A stretch of 32,232 bases of DNA from Verrucomicrobiota bacterium (lineage in GTDB: Bacteria > Verrucomicrobiota > Verrucomicrobiia > Limisphaerales > JACPZS01). The notes beneath the pieces were generated by a model, which had not been told where the DNA came from, searched no databases, and saw only the letters and a program-made list of their open reading frames with translations. Made by a program: the position numbers and the translations under genes. The DNA is taken from contig JACPZS010000182.1 of NCBI GenBank assembly GCA_016195385.1, positions 1 through 32,232 of the forward strand. The letters are read 5' to 3'. Of the stretch, positions 7,762-16,353 are shown piece after piece (position 1 is the stretch's first letter; every line of letters begins with the position of its first letter).

Positions 7762-8309
7762 AAATTTCTCCGGTGTGAGTTGGCGGCCAGCTTTTCCTCG
7801 GCGTGGAGCCGCTGGCGGATTGTTGCCAGCGCGGTGTGAATGAGAAAACCGACGTTGCCGAGGCTGAGGTTGGTGATGCGGCTGATTTCCTGGTAGCTCA
7901 TGCCGTTTTGAAATTTGAGACAGACGACTTCGCGCTGGTTGACCGGCAGGGTCGCGAGCAGTCGCTGAACGTGGCTCGTGGAGTCCCGTTGTTCCGCCAG
8001 CGTCGCGGGCGAAAGTTCGAGGCTCGCCGGTTCCGCCAATTCCAAATCATCGATCGATTCCATGCGTCTTTCTTTGCGTTGAACGTCCAGCGCGCGCCGG
8101 CGGCAGACAGTGAACAGCCACTCCGCCAGATGCCCGTCCAGGCGCGTGTGGTCTTCGCAACACAAGCGAAGGAAGGTGTCCTGCACCACGTCCTGCGCGC
8201 GTTCGAGGTCGCCGGTGATGCGCGCGGCGTAACGCAGGAGCGGCCCTTCGAATCGCTCCATCGCGGCGCCAACCCACTCGCTGTTGCCCGGTTGTCCTTC
8301 GTGCTTCAT
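7758..8309 (-). CDS. ECF-type RNA polymerase sigma factor
   Basis: A 183-residue sigma-70-family factor of the extracytoplasmic-function class. Region 2 (about residues 20-85) carries AARITGDLERAQDVVQDTFLRL and WLFTVCRRRALD, which contact the -10 element and core polymerase. Region 4 (about 118-172) has LPVNQREVVCLKF, GMSYQEISRITNLSLGNVGFLIHTAL, the helix-turn-helix that reads the -35. The length is typical. Its TGA overlaps the ATG of the vWA gene downstream (shared bases 7758-7761), so the two form a sigma/regulator pair. The intergenic space to the divergent efflux genes (8310-8558) might hold an autoregulated promoter, but I could not pick a convincing -35/-10 pair. The start has no strong Shine-Dalgarno; the ATG at 8309 gives a normal N-terminus. 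Confidence 0.95.
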   Translation of the reverse strand: MKHEGQPGNSEWVGAAMERFEGPLLRYAARITGDLERAQDVVQDTFLRLCCEDHTRLDGHLAEWLFTVCRRRALDVQRKERRMESIDDLELAEPASLELSPATLAEQRDSTSHVQRLLATLPVNQREVVCLKFQNGMSYQEISRITNLSLGNVGFLIHTALATIRQRLHAEEKLAANSHRRNL

Positions 8310-8558
8310 CCATTTACCGGCTCATCGCTCATTCATTCATACTAACGCGCGAACCAAACATTTCTTAGACGGATTTTTTGACAAATCGCCGCCGGGTTTC
8401 GTGCCAGGGAATTTTCCTGAATTTTTCCCGGCGTGAACGAGTCAGCATCTCCATCGCTTTGCCCCCGGGGAATGACCGGCCTTGACCCGGCGCGGCGGAG
8501 TTTGAAATTCAACTTTGCACGTAGGCGTACAATTCGATACGCTCTGGATTCTGAGTTC

Positions 8559-9719
8559 ATGAAAAAGTGGATCGCATTGATTTTGGCGCTGGCGGGCGCG
8601 GCTTGGGGTTTCCAGAAATGGCGCGCCCTGCCGCCCCAAAGCGCGACCGGGGAAAATTCCAGCCATCCGGCCACGGCGCTCATCGAAACGCGCAATATCA
8701 ACTTCGCCGTCACCGCCGCCGGCGATATCGGCCCGTCGGAACAGGTTTCCGTGCGTCCGGAAATCAACGGCAAGATTTTGAAGTTGCCGGTGGACTTGGG
8801 CGACACGGTGAAGAAAGACGCCGTGTTATTCACGCTGGACGATCAAGATTTGCAGACGACGCGCTCGTTCAAGCAAACCCAGATACAAGGCGCAAAATTG
8901 CAGGTCGAGAAAGCCCGGCGTGATTTCGCGCGCAGTCAGCAACTCTTCGCCGAAAAGCTGGTTTCCGAGGAGCTTTTCGAGGACACGCGGACCATTTACG
9001 AACTCTCCAAGAATTCGCTCGAGGCCGCTGAGAAAGATCTCCACTTGGTCGAGTATCAACTGACCAAAACCCAGATTCTTGCACCGTTTGATTGCACCGT
9101 ACTTACCCGGCCCGTGTCCATGGGGCAGGCGGTGTCGGGTTCGGCGGGTTTCAACAGCGGCACCGAAGTGCTGACCATCGCCGACCTGAATCAAATGATC
9201 GTCAACGCGCACGTCAACCAGGCCGACGTGACGCGGCTCACGACGGGCCAGGAGGTCGGCATTCAGATCGACTCGGTGCCGGGCCTGAAAATTAAAGGCA
9301 CGGTCGAGCGCATCGCGCCCCAGGCCGCGATCAAGAACGGTGTGAAAGGCTACGCCGCCCGGATTTTGATCAAGGAAATCGATCCCCGTGTGCGCCCCGG
9401 CATGACCGCCAACATTTCCGTCCCAGTGTCCTCCTCGCCGAACAGCGTGTCCGCGCCCCTTGCTGCCGTCTTCACCGAGCAGGGCGAAAGGTATGTCTAT
9501 GTGCAAAAGCCCGGCGGCGACGAATTCGAAAAGCGCACCGTGCGCGTGGGCATTTCCGATTACGATTACGCTGAGATCCTCGAAGGCCTGCAATCCGGGG
9601 AAGTGGTTTCGCTCGTGGATCGCGCGACCAAGGGCACCGGGCCAACCGGCGTCAAGCCCGCGCCCAAAGCGGCCGGCGCAACGACCAACGCTGCACCGCG
9701 CACGGCCTCTTCATCCTGA
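8559..9719 (+). CDS. Periplasmic adaptor subunit of an efflux pump (MacA/HlyD family)
   Basis: A 386-residue membrane-fusion protein that bridges an inner-membrane transporter to an outer-membrane channel. The chosen ATG at 8559 starts an N-terminal membrane anchor (KKWIALILALAGAAWGF). An upstream ATG at 8433 would add 42 residues of atypical, non-hydrophobic sequence. Next come a lipoyl/biotinyl-like half (GDIGPSEQVSVRPEINGKI), a coiled-coil hairpin around residues 95-165 (LQVEKARRDFARSQQLFAEK and a returning helix ending LHLVEYQLTKTQI), the second lipoyl half (APFDCTVLTRPVSMGQAV), a beta-barrel domain, and a membrane-proximal domain. The tail is Ala/Thr-rich. The ABC ATPase and permease follow directly, so this is the first gene of a MacA-MacB-type operon. 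The cargo is unknown, and no TolC-like gene is in view. Confidence 0.93.
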   Translation: MKKWIALILALAGAAWGFQKWRALPPQSATGENSSHPATALIETRNINFAVTAAGDIGPSEQVSVRPEINGKILKLPVDLGDTVKKDAVLFTLDDQDLQTTRSFKQTQIQGAKLQVEKARRDFARSQQLFAEKLVSEELFEDTRTIYELSKNSLEAAEKDLHLVEYQLTKTQILAPFDCTVLTRPVSMGQAVSGSAGFNSGTEVLTIADLNQMIVNAHVNQADVTRLTTGQEVGIQIDSVPGLKIKGTVERIAPQAAIKNGVKGYAARILIKEIDPRVRPGMTANISVPVSSSPNSVSAPLAAVFTEQGERYVYVQKPGGDEFEKRTVRVGISDYDYAEILEGLQSGEVVSLVDRATKGTGPTGVKPAPKAAGATTNAAPRTASSS

Positions 9720-9779
9720 TTCGGCCGCGCTCGGCACCTTTCACGTGAACTCGGAAAACAAATCGCCGCGCTAACTTTT

Positions 9780-10523
9780 GTGCCGCTCGTCGAACTACGC
9801 AACGTCAGCAAGATTTACCATCTCGGTGGCGAGGAGATTCGCGCGCTCGATGACGTCTCACTCGACATCGACTCCGGCGAATTCATCTCCATCATCGGCC
9901 CGTCCGGCAGCGGCAAATCGACGCTCATGCACATCCTCGGCTGCCTCGACTCGCCGACGCATGGCACGATCCAGCTCGATGGCACGATGATTCACAACGC
10001 CAGCGCGCGCGAACTGGCCGGCATTCGCAATCGCAAAATCGGTTTCGTTTTCCAATTCTTCAACTTGCTGCCGCGCCTCAACGTGATGCAAAACGTCGAG
10101 CTGCCCATGATTTACAGCGGCGTGTCGAGCCGGGAACGCCGCGAGCACGCGATGGCCTCGCTCAAAATGGTCGGCTTGGAGAACCGATCCAAACACCGGC
10201 CCATGCAGCTTTCCGGCGGCCAGCAGCAACGCGTGGCCATTGCCCGCGCGCTCGTCAACAGTCCGCGTATCGTTTTCGCCGACGAACCGACCGGCAACCT
10301 CGATTCACGGACGGGGGAAGCGATTCTCGAATTGTTCCGCCAACTTAGCACGGAAGGCCGCACTATCGCGTTGGTCACGCACGACCCCGAAATCGCCGCC
10401 GTCACACCGCGCCGCATCGAAATCCGCGACGGCAAGATCGCGCAGAAAGTGGACCCGAAACTCGCAGGATTGGATCGACAACCCACAGAGCACGCCATGC
10501 AGAACGGAGAACCAAGCTCATGA
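9780..10523 (+). CDS. ABC transporter ATP-binding protein (MacB/LolD-type)
   Basis: A 247-residue ATPase of the MacB/LolD/FtsE group, which powers mechanotransmission rather than transport through the membrane. Walker A is GPSGSGKST (40-48), the Q-loop is at FVFQFFNLLPRLNV (89-102), the ABC signature LSGGQQQR (144-151), Walker B IVFADEP (164-170) with the catalytic Glu, and the H-loop His in LVTHDPE near 202. The start is GTG at 9780. It is the only start that keeps the family's PLVELRNVSKIY opening, and the frame matches full family length. The stop codon overlaps the permease ATG by four bases (ATGA), so the two subunits are likely translated together. In Escherichia coli MacB these two parts are fused; here they are separate. 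Confidence 0.96.
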   Translation: MPLVELRNVSKIYHLGGEEIRALDDVSLDIDSGEFISIIGPSGSGKSTLMHILGCLDSPTHGTIQLDGTMIHNASARELAGIRNRKIGFVFQFFNLLPRLNVMQNVELPMIYSGVSSRERREHAMASLKMVGLENRSKHRPMQLSGGQQQRVAIARALVNSPRIVFADEPTGNLDSRTGEAILELFRQLSTEGRTIALVTHDPEIAAVTPRRIEIRDGKIAQKVDPKLAGLDRQPTEHAMQNGEPSS

Positions 10524-11884
10524 ACTTGATCAACGCCATCTTGGTTGGTTTCAAAGAAATTTGGACGCACAAGTTTCGTTCACTGCTGACGATGCTCGGC
10601 ATCATCCTCGGCGTGTCGAGCCTCGTCGCCATGTCCGCGCTCGTCAAAGGCATGGAGAATGGAATGAAAGACGCCCTCGTCGCCATCGGAGGATTGGAGA
10701 AAGTGCGCGTCGAGGAACAGGACATTCCGGCGGCACAACGGCACTTGGCGGATCAAGCCGCGGGCCTTACCATCAACGACGTTTACGCCATCCATCGCAG
10801 CGCGCCTTTGATCAAGATCGCCACGCCGGAAATGCGGCTGGGCCGGTTCGTCACTGTCACCCACGCGGGCAAAACTCCGGACTGGGCCAACGTGATCGGC
10901 ACCTGGCCGCAAGCCCTCGAAATGAACCAGCACGTCGTGGAACATGGCCGGATGTTCACCGAGATCGACGACGAACTGGCGCGCAACGTCTGTGTAATCG
11001 GCACCGGCATTCGCGATCAACTTTTCGGCCCGCCGGAAAAGACCGGCCAGGAAAACGTCGTGGGCGAGGAAATCCAAATTAACGGCCAGCCCTTCCGCAT
11101 CGTCGGCCAATTCACGCGCTACGAGAGCGAGATGGATCGCAAGCTGCGCGAACTGGAAAAAGACCAGCCCAAGGAGACGGGCGGCGTGCAGCGACGGCGC
11201 GGTTGGGGTAGCGGACGTGGGAACAACAGTTGGGTTTACAACATGAAGAACAACTCCATTTACATGCCGCTCAATACCATGTGGATCAAGTTCAAGTCCG
11301 CCGGCACCGGCACGAACACCGTGCCCGATCCGCGCCTGAACGGATTGAGCATCAAGGTGGCCGACATCGACAAACTCGAACCGGCGTTGCAGCAGGTTCG
11401 CAACGTCATGATGCACACGCACCACGGCATCGAAGATTTTTCATTTCAAACGCAGGAGAACTGGTCCGAAGGCATCACACAAGCGATCCGCAACCAGCGG
11501 ATGAGCGGCGGTTTCATCTCGGCGATCAGCCTGCTCGTGGGAGGCATCGGCATCATGAACATCATGCTGGCGAGCATCACCGAACGCATCCGCGAAATCG
11601 GCATCCGAAAAGCCATTGGCGCGACCTACGCGGATGTCTTCATCCAGATTCTCGTCGAGAGCGTCGTCATCGCACTGGTCGGCGGCGTGGCGGGGTTGTT
11701 CGCGTCCTTCGGTACGGTGCGGCTGTTGATGATCATGTCACCAACGGAAAACACGCCAGTCATCACCTTCAGCGCTATGATTTTAGCCTTCATCTTCAGC
11801 GCGTTGGTCGGAGTTCTCGCGGGCCTCATTCCGGCCTTCAAAGCCGCGAAGCTCGACCCGATCCAAGCGCTCCGCTACGAGTGA
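10520..11884 (+). CDS. ABC transporter permease (MacB/FtsX-type)
   Basis: A 454-residue inner-membrane permease with the MacB layout. One membrane helix lies at about residues 20-42 (FRSLLTMLGIILGVSSLVAMSAL), followed by a large periplasmic domain (about 45-320) and three C-terminal helices in the FtsX-like domain from about 330 (SGGFISAISLLVGGIGIMNIMLASITERIREIGIRKAIGA, then two more). The RIREIGIRKAIGA coupling loop is the family hallmark. Residues 204-240 form a charged, then Arg/Gly-rich, low-complexity insert (RRRGWGSGRGNN) that makes the protein longer than the usual 400-410 residues. With the adaptor at 8559 and ATPase at 9780 it completes the inner-membrane part of a tripartite efflux or lipoprotein/peptide export pump. 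Confidence 0.95.
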   Translation: MNLINAILVGFKEIWTHKFRSLLTMLGIILGVSSLVAMSALVKGMENGMKDALVAIGGLEKVRVEEQDIPAAQRHLADQAAGLTINDVYAIHRSAPLIKIATPEMRLGRFVTVTHAGKTPDWANVIGTWPQALEMNQHVVEHGRMFTEIDDELARNVCVIGTGIRDQLFGPPEKTGQENVVGEEIQINGQPFRIVGQFTRYESEMDRKLRELEKDQPKETGGVQRRRGWGSGRGNNSWVYNMKNNSIYMPLNTMWIKFKSAGTGTNTVPDPRLNGLSIKVADIDKLEPALQQVRNVMMHTHHGIEDFSFQTQENWSEGITQAIRNQRMSGGFISAISLLVGGIGIMNIMLASITERIREIGIRKAIGATYADVFIQILVESVVIALVGGVAGLFASFGTVRLLMIMSPTENTPVITFSAMILAFIFSALVGVLAGLIPAFKAAKLDPIQALRYE

Positions 11885-11918
11885 ACCCACTGGCGTGCGC
11901 TTAACCGCGCCTTCAATG

Positions 11919-11934
11919 GCACGCGCTCGCGTGC
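11919..11934. other. Short GC hairpin between convergent macB-like and leuB genes
   Basis: GCACGCG and CGCGTGC form a perfect inverted repeat with a two-base centre, in the 138-base gap where plus-strand permease and minus-strand leuB transcription meet. Neither side is followed by a T-tract, so it is at best a weak or Rho-assisted bidirectional terminator. The rest of the gap shows nothing recognisable. Confidence 0.25.
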
Positions 11935-12022
11935 AAGGTCGCGGCGTAAGTCGTGACCATCATGGCCGAAGACGCCGCACGCCGTAACTCCAAAATCAGT
12001 GGACAGTTAAGCGAGTGATAAA

Positions 12023-13081
12023 TCAGAGCGCCGCCGCCACGAGATCGCCCACCTGCGACGTGCTGTAGCCCATCTTGCCGGCGGCCAAGCTCTTGATTTT
12101 TTCGCGCGTAATTTTGATGACGGCGGTTTCGATCGCTTTCGCGGCGGTTGTTTCACCGAGAAAGTCGAGTAGCATCTGGCCCGCGCAAATCGCAGCGAGC
12201 GGATTGATCACTCCCTGGCCAGTGTATTTGGGCGCACTGCCGCCAATCGGCTCAAACATGCTCGCGCCTTGCGGATTGATGTTGCCGCCAGCGGCGATGC
12301 CCATGCCACCCTGTACCATCGCGCCGAGGTCGGTGATGATGTCGCCGAACATGTTGTCGGTCACGATCACGTCAAACCATTCCGGGTTCTTCACGAACCA
12401 CATCGTCGTCGCGTCCACGTGCGCGTAATCACGTTTGATGTCGGGAAAATCCTTCTGGCCAACTTCATGAAACGCGCGCTCCCACAAATCGAAGGCGTAG
12501 GTCAGCACATTGGTTTTGCCACAGAGCGTGAGCTTCTTTTCCTTGTTGCGCTTGCGTGTGAACTCGAACGCAAACCGCAGGCAACGCTCGACGCCCCGGC
12601 GCGTGTTGATGCTTTCCTGCACGGCGATTTCGTGCGGCGTCCCCTTGAAAACAAACCCGCCGGAACCGGTGTAAAGTCCCTCGTTGTTCTCGCGCACGAC
12701 CACGAAGTCGATGTGTTCGGGCTTCTTGTCTTTGAGCGGACAGAAGCGTTCGTCGTAAAGTTTCACCGGCCGCAAATTGATGTACTGCTCCAATTCGAAG
12801 CGCAGCCGAAGCAAAATTCCCTTTTCCAAAATGCCAGGCTTGACGTCGGGATGGCCGATGGCACCGAGGAGAATAGCTGGAAATTTCCGCAACTCGCCGA
12901 CGATGTTGTCGGGCAGCGCTTCGTTCGTGCGCAGGTAACGTTCACCACCGAGATCGTAGTGGGTGTAATTGAGTTTGAGGCCAAATTTCTGGGAAGCGGC
13001 GTCCAAAACTTTGATGGCTTCATGGGTCACTTCCGGACCGGTGCCGTCGCCGCCGATGACTGCAATGTTGTAGCTTTTCAT
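12023..13081 (-). CDS. leuB: 3-isopropylmalate dehydrogenase
   Basis: A 352-residue beta-decarboxylating dehydrogenase that oxidises 3-isopropylmalate to 2-oxoisocaproate with NAD in leucine synthesis. It opens with [13 protein letters not shown] (6-18), has the substrate-binding region [17 protein letters not shown] with the expected Arg residues, and [13 protein letters not shown]. It carries the family signature [20 protein letters not shown], whose Asp residues bind Mg2+, and the late [14 protein letters not shown] nucleotide-binding loop. Length and motif order match LeuB. Relatives such as tartrate dehydrogenase or isocitrate dehydrogenases share the fold, so the exact substrate is inferred. 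The presence of ilvC and ilvH in the same window supports a branched-chain role. It stands apart from other leu genes; tcdA lies 91 bases upstream on the same strand. Confidence 0.88.
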   Translation of the reverse strand: MKSYNIAVIGGDGTGPEVTHEAIKVLDAASQKFGLKLNYTHYDLGGERYLRTNEALPDNIVGELRKFPAILLGAIGHPDVKPGILEKGILLRLRFELEQYINLRPVKLYDERFCPLKDKKPEHIDFVVVRENNEGLYTGSGGFVFKGTPHEIAVQESINTRRGVERCLRFAFEFTRKRNKEKKLTLCGKTNVLTYAFDLWERAFHEVGQKDFPDIKRDYAHVDATTMWFVKNPEWFDVIVTDNMFGDIITDLGAMVQGGMGIAAGGNINPQGASMFEPIGGSAPKYTGQGVINPLAAICAGQMLLDFLGETTAAKAIETAVIKITREKIKSLAAGKMGYSTSQVGDLVAAAL

Positions 13082-13172
13082 GAGTGCTGTTCGACTGTTT
13101 CACGCCCGCGCACGCGGAACGAAAGGGCGGATGCTAATGATTTCCCTCCCGCTGGCAATGGGATTCTCGCTG

Positions 13173-13964
13173 CTAATGCGCTCGCCGCGCCTCGACGATT
13201 CGCCGCACAATCAGCCCGGCGGCCGCGAAGCCAAACGTGCCGGTGACAAAGGTGGCCGTGCCGAATCCGGACTCACAGTTCAAGCGTAGTGAATCACCGG
13301 CGAATCGTGCGGGGCGCGTCGTGCAAACCGAGCCGTCCGCTTGGGGAAAGACCGGCCGTTCCGTCGAGAAGATCGCTTCGACGCCGAATTTTTGATCGCC
13401 GCGCGGAAAGCCGTGAGCTTTGCGAAGTCCCGCGCGCACGGCTTGCAACAGACGGTCGTGGCTCGCCAGCGCTAAGTCGGCGACACGCACGGCCGTGGCA
13501 TCGCGAAGCCCGCCGGCGCCGCCACAGGTGACGATGGGGATCTTGCGTTCACGGCTGAAGGCGATGAGCCGGCATTTGTTCGCCACATTGTCGATGGCGT
13601 CGAGCACACAGTCGTACGCCACATCGAAAATTGTTTCAGCCGTCGCGGCGGTGAAAAACTTCAGACACGGCCGCACGGCGCATGCCGGATTGATCCCGCG
13701 CACGCGCTCGGCCATCGCCTCGACTTTCGCCCGGCCGATTTGTCCATCGAGCGAGTGAAGCTGTCGGTTCACATTGCTAACGCAAATGTCGTCAAGATCC
13801 ACGAGCGTCAGCGCGCCGACGCCCGAACGCGCCAGCGCCTCAACCGCCCACGATCCGACACCGCCAACTCCGATGACGCACACATGCGCGCGGCGCAACC
13901 GGGCCAAACCCGCCACGCCGTAGAGCCGTTGGATGCCGCCGAAGCGTTGTTCGTAATTGTTCAT
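13173..13964 (-). CDS. tcdA: tRNA threonylcarbamoyladenosine dehydratase
   Basis: A 263-residue E1-like enzyme that activates the carboxyl of t6A37 in ANN-decoding tRNAs with ATP and cyclises it to ct6A. The ThiF/MoeB fold begins with RFGGIQRLYG, typical for this subfamily. It continues with the nucleotide-binding GVGGVGSW (32-39), SNVNRQLHS with the adenylation Arg (67), and YDCVLDAIDNVANKCRLI carrying the conserved Asp. The C-terminal hydrophobic segment (FGFAAAGLIVRRIV) fits the membrane-associated tail seen in the E. coli enzyme. Length is close to the usual 265-270. It is followed at 91 bases by leuB on the same strand; nothing indicates a functional link. Confidence 0.9.
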   Translation of the reverse strand: MNNYEQRFGGIQRLYGVAGLARLRRAHVCVIGVGGVGSWAVEALARSGVGALTLVDLDDICVSNVNRQLHSLDGQIGRAKVEAMAERVRGINPACAVRPCLKFFTAATAETIFDVAYDCVLDAIDNVANKCRLIAFSRERKIPIVTCGGAGGLRDATAVRVADLALASHDRLLQAVRAGLRKAHGFPRGDQKFGVEAIFSTERPVFPQADGSVCTTRPARFAGDSLRLNCESGFGTATFVTGTFGFAAAGLIVRRIVEARRAH

Positions 13965-14020
13965 CCGGGCACATTCCTATTTGGTCAAAGTGCTTTTGCC
14001 AAGCGCGGGCAAAATTCAGG

Positions 14021-15232
14021 ATGAAGCTTGAGTCGCGTTTGATCTTCCGCACAATGTCGCGCGTGCCGCAACTTTGGAAATTTTCGAGCGGGTACTTTTT
14101 CCTGTTCGTGCTGCTGCTCGCCGCCACTGCGTGCCGCGCGCCCGGTGGCAAAGTCACCGGTGTCACGCCATTGAATGAGCCGGCTCCCGTGCGCCTGGCG
14201 GACAAGCCCATGCCAGCGCCGCCGGCTCCAACGGAGACGGCCAAGCCTCAGTTGCCGGCAATGGCATCCGGGCCGCTGGCCAAACCAGCGCCGCGCCCGC
14301 CAACTTTGCCCAACGGCTGGGTGCCGCTCGAAGTCTGGGCCGGCACGAACGGTTGGAGCAAACCGCGCCTGCTTGATTCCACGACGACACTGAGTTACGC
14401 GCTGCAATCCACCAATCATTCCTCCCGCTTCACCATCGGCAGCCGCGAAGCTCGTGTCGATGACGCCGATTGCTGGCTCGGATTCCCGCCGAAGTTGATC
14501 AATGGCCGGCCGCATATTCACGCGCTCGATCTCGAAAAAACGTTGCTGCCCCTGTGGTCGCGCAACGGAGAACTGCCAATCCGCAACCGCGTCATCGTGC
14601 TCGACCCCGGCCACGGCGGTGATGATCCCGGTTCGCGCAGCGTCGCGGCAATGCGTTTCGAAAAAGAGTTCACGCTCGACTGGGCGCGGCGTTTGCGGCC
14701 GTTGCTGGAAACGCGGGGCTGGCACGTTTTTGTCACGCGCACGAATGACGCCGCCGTTTCGCTGGCCGACCGCGTGAAACTCGCCGAGGACGTGCGCGCG
14801 GATTTGTTCGTGAGCCTGCATTTCAACTCGGCGTCGCCGGGCGTCAATTCCGCCGGCCTGGAAACGTATTGCCTGACTCCGATGGGGATGCCGTCCAACG
14901 TGACGCGCAATTATGCCGATGACCCGAACGAGTTTTTCCCGAACAACGCTTTCGACGAACAAAACGTGCAACTGGCCGCGCGCCTGCATCGCTCGGTACT
15001 CGCGGAAACCAATCGGACGGATCGCGGCGTGCACCGCGCGCGGTTCATGGGCGTGCTGCGCGGGCACAATCGTCCGGCGGTGTTGATCGAAGGCGGCTAC
15101 CTTTCCAACCCCGAAGAAGCCGAACTCATCGGCACGCCCGCGTACCGGCAGAAGCTGGCGCACGCGGTGGCGCGGGCACTCAACGGACTGCTGCATCCCG
15201 AATCGTCGCGACTCACGCGCAATGAGCGATAA
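14021..15232 (+). CDS. N-acetylmuramoyl-L-alanine amidase (Amidase_3) with membrane or lipoprotein anchor
   Basis: A 403-residue peptidoglycan hydrolase that cuts the bond between MurNAc and the peptide stem in a zinc-dependent way. Residues 24-38 are hydrophobic and end in LAATAC, a possible but imperfect lipobox with Cys 38. A Pro/Ala-rich linker (45-95) follows. A domain around 98-180 looks like the copper-amine-oxidase-N type of cell-wall module. The catalytic domain spans about 190-400: VIVLDPGHGGDDPGS (zinc His 198), FEKEF (zinc Glu), FVSLHFNS (zinc His), and VLIEGGYLSN (catalytic Glu). All key residues are present. The ATG at 14021 is preceded by an AGG; the alternative at 14054 removes only the basic lead. 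It overlaps the next gene by 11 bases, suggesting co-expression. Confidence 0.93.
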   Translation: MKLESRLIFRTMSRVPQLWKFSSGYFFLFVLLLAATACRAPGGKVTGVTPLNEPAPVRLADKPMPAPPAPTETAKPQLPAMASGPLAKPAPRPPTLPNGWVPLEVWAGTNGWSKPRLLDSTTTLSYALQSTNHSSRFTIGSREARVDDADCWLGFPPKLINGRPHIHALDLEKTLLPLWSRNGELPIRNRVIVLDPGHGGDDPGSRSVAAMRFEKEFTLDWARRLRPLLETRGWHVFVTRTNDAAVSLADRVKLAEDVRADLFVSLHFNSASPGVNSAGLETYCLTPMGMPSNVTRNYADDPNEFFPNNAFDEQNVQLAARLHRSVLAETNRTDRGVHRARFMGVLRGHNRPAVLIEGGYLSNPEEAELIGTPAYRQKLAHAVARALNGLLHPESSRLTRNER

Positions 15233-16187
15233 GCGAAATGTCCTCGTCACAGGCGGCGCGGGCTTCATCGGATCGCATCTGGTCGAGCGGCTGCTGGCGG
15301 ATGGCGCGTCGGTCACGGTCATCGACAATTTTTCAACGGGCCGACGCGAAAATCTGCAAGCCGTCGCGGCGTGTCCGGGTTTGCGCGTGATTGAATCGGA
15401 AGTTTCGTCGTGCAGTGAATTGCCGGAACTGGCGGCCGAAGCCGGATTCATCTTTCATCTGGCGGCAGCGGTGGGTGTCGATTTGGTGGTCAAATCGCCG
15501 ATTCACACGATTCAAAACAATCTGCATGAAACCGAAGCGGTGCTCGAGGCGGCGAGCGCGAGTCGAACGCCCGTGCTCATCACTTCCACGTCGGAAGTTT
15601 ATGGCAAAAGCCAGAAGCCTGAATTTGCCGAGACGGATGATTTGCTGATCGGTCCGCCGCATCTGGGCCGCTGGAGTTACGCGTGTTCGAAGTTGATGGA
15701 TGAATTTCTCGCGCTGGCTTACGCGCAGGAAAAATCATTGCCCGTCACGATCGCGCGCCTGTTCAACACTGTCGGGCCGCGCCAGGTCGGTCATTACGGG
15801 ATGGTGTTGCCGCGCTTCATCGCGGCGGCGAAGCGCGGCGAGCCATTGCGCGTATTCGGTGACGGCCGGCAGAAGCGCTGCTTTTGTTTCGTGGGCGACA
15901 CGGTCGAAGCGCTGGTGCGTTTGCAAAATTCCGCTGCCGCGCGCGGCGAAGTGTTCAATGTCGGCAGTACGGACGAAATCAGCATCGGCGAGCTGGCGGC
16001 GCTCGTCATTCGCACGCTTGGCTCACGCTCGAAAATTGAATTCGTTCCCTACCACGAAGCTTACGCGCCGGGCTTTGAAGACATGCAGCGCCGTCGCCCG
16101 CTGGTGGAGAAACTTTTCAAAGCCGTCGCGTTCCGTCCGCAAACGCCGCTGGAAAAAATCATTCAAATCACGGCCGAGATTTTTTGA
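15222..16187 (+). CDS. NAD-dependent sugar-nucleotide epimerase/dehydratase (extended SDR)
   Basis: A 321-residue short-chain dehydrogenase of the extended type, acting on nucleotide-activated sugars for cell-surface polysaccharide. The NAD site is VTGGAGFIGSHL (9-20), with acidic Asp 35 in VIDNFSTG selecting NAD over NADP. The catalytic Ser/Thr lies in TSTSEVYGKS (121-130), and the Tyr-Lys pair is Y153 and K157 in SYACSKLMDE. NTVGPRQ and FGDGRQKRCFCFVGD are the usual substrate-binding signatures of UDP-glucose epimerases and UDP-glucuronate decarboxylases. The pattern is closest to the latter or to GDP-mannose dehydratase-like enzymes, but I cannot fix the substrate. It starts inside the end of the amidase gene (11-base overlap), linking it to envelope construction. 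Confidence 0.92.
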   Translation: MSDKRNVLVTGGAGFIGSHLVERLLADGASVTVIDNFSTGRRENLQAVAACPGLRVIESEVSSCSELPELAAEAGFIFHLAAAVGVDLVVKSPIHTIQNNLHETEAVLEAASASRTPVLITSTSEVYGKSQKPEFAETDDLLIGPPHLGRWSYACSKLMDEFLALAYAQEKSLPVTIARLFNTVGPRQVGHYGMVLPRFIAAAKRGEPLRVFGDGRQKRCFCFVGDTVEALVRLQNSAAARGEVFNVGSTDEISIGELAALVIRTLGSRSKIEFVPYHEAYAPGFEDMQRRRPLVEKLFKAVAFRPQTPLEKIIQITAEIF

Positions 16188-16353
16188 GTGTGGCGGACGG
16201 GCTTGGCAAGTTCAACCAAGCGCGCCTCAAATCTACTGACGCCAGTTACAAAACATGCGGGACGAGTCCGGCAAAAGTTGATCTTGATAAAACTCGCGGC
16301 GCGGATGGTAATCGTTGGCGTAGTTTTCGTTCGTTAAATAAGCGATAGAACTT

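Noticed and set aside
13985..15451. 488-codon minus-strand open frame across the amidase and epimerase genes
   Set aside because: It is antisense to two genes with full catalytic motifs and reads as low-information Arg/His/Gln-rich sequence.
16201..16221. Hairpin GCTTGG/CCAAGC after the epimerase gene
   Set aside because: Only six base pairs with no T-tract; not enough for a terminator.
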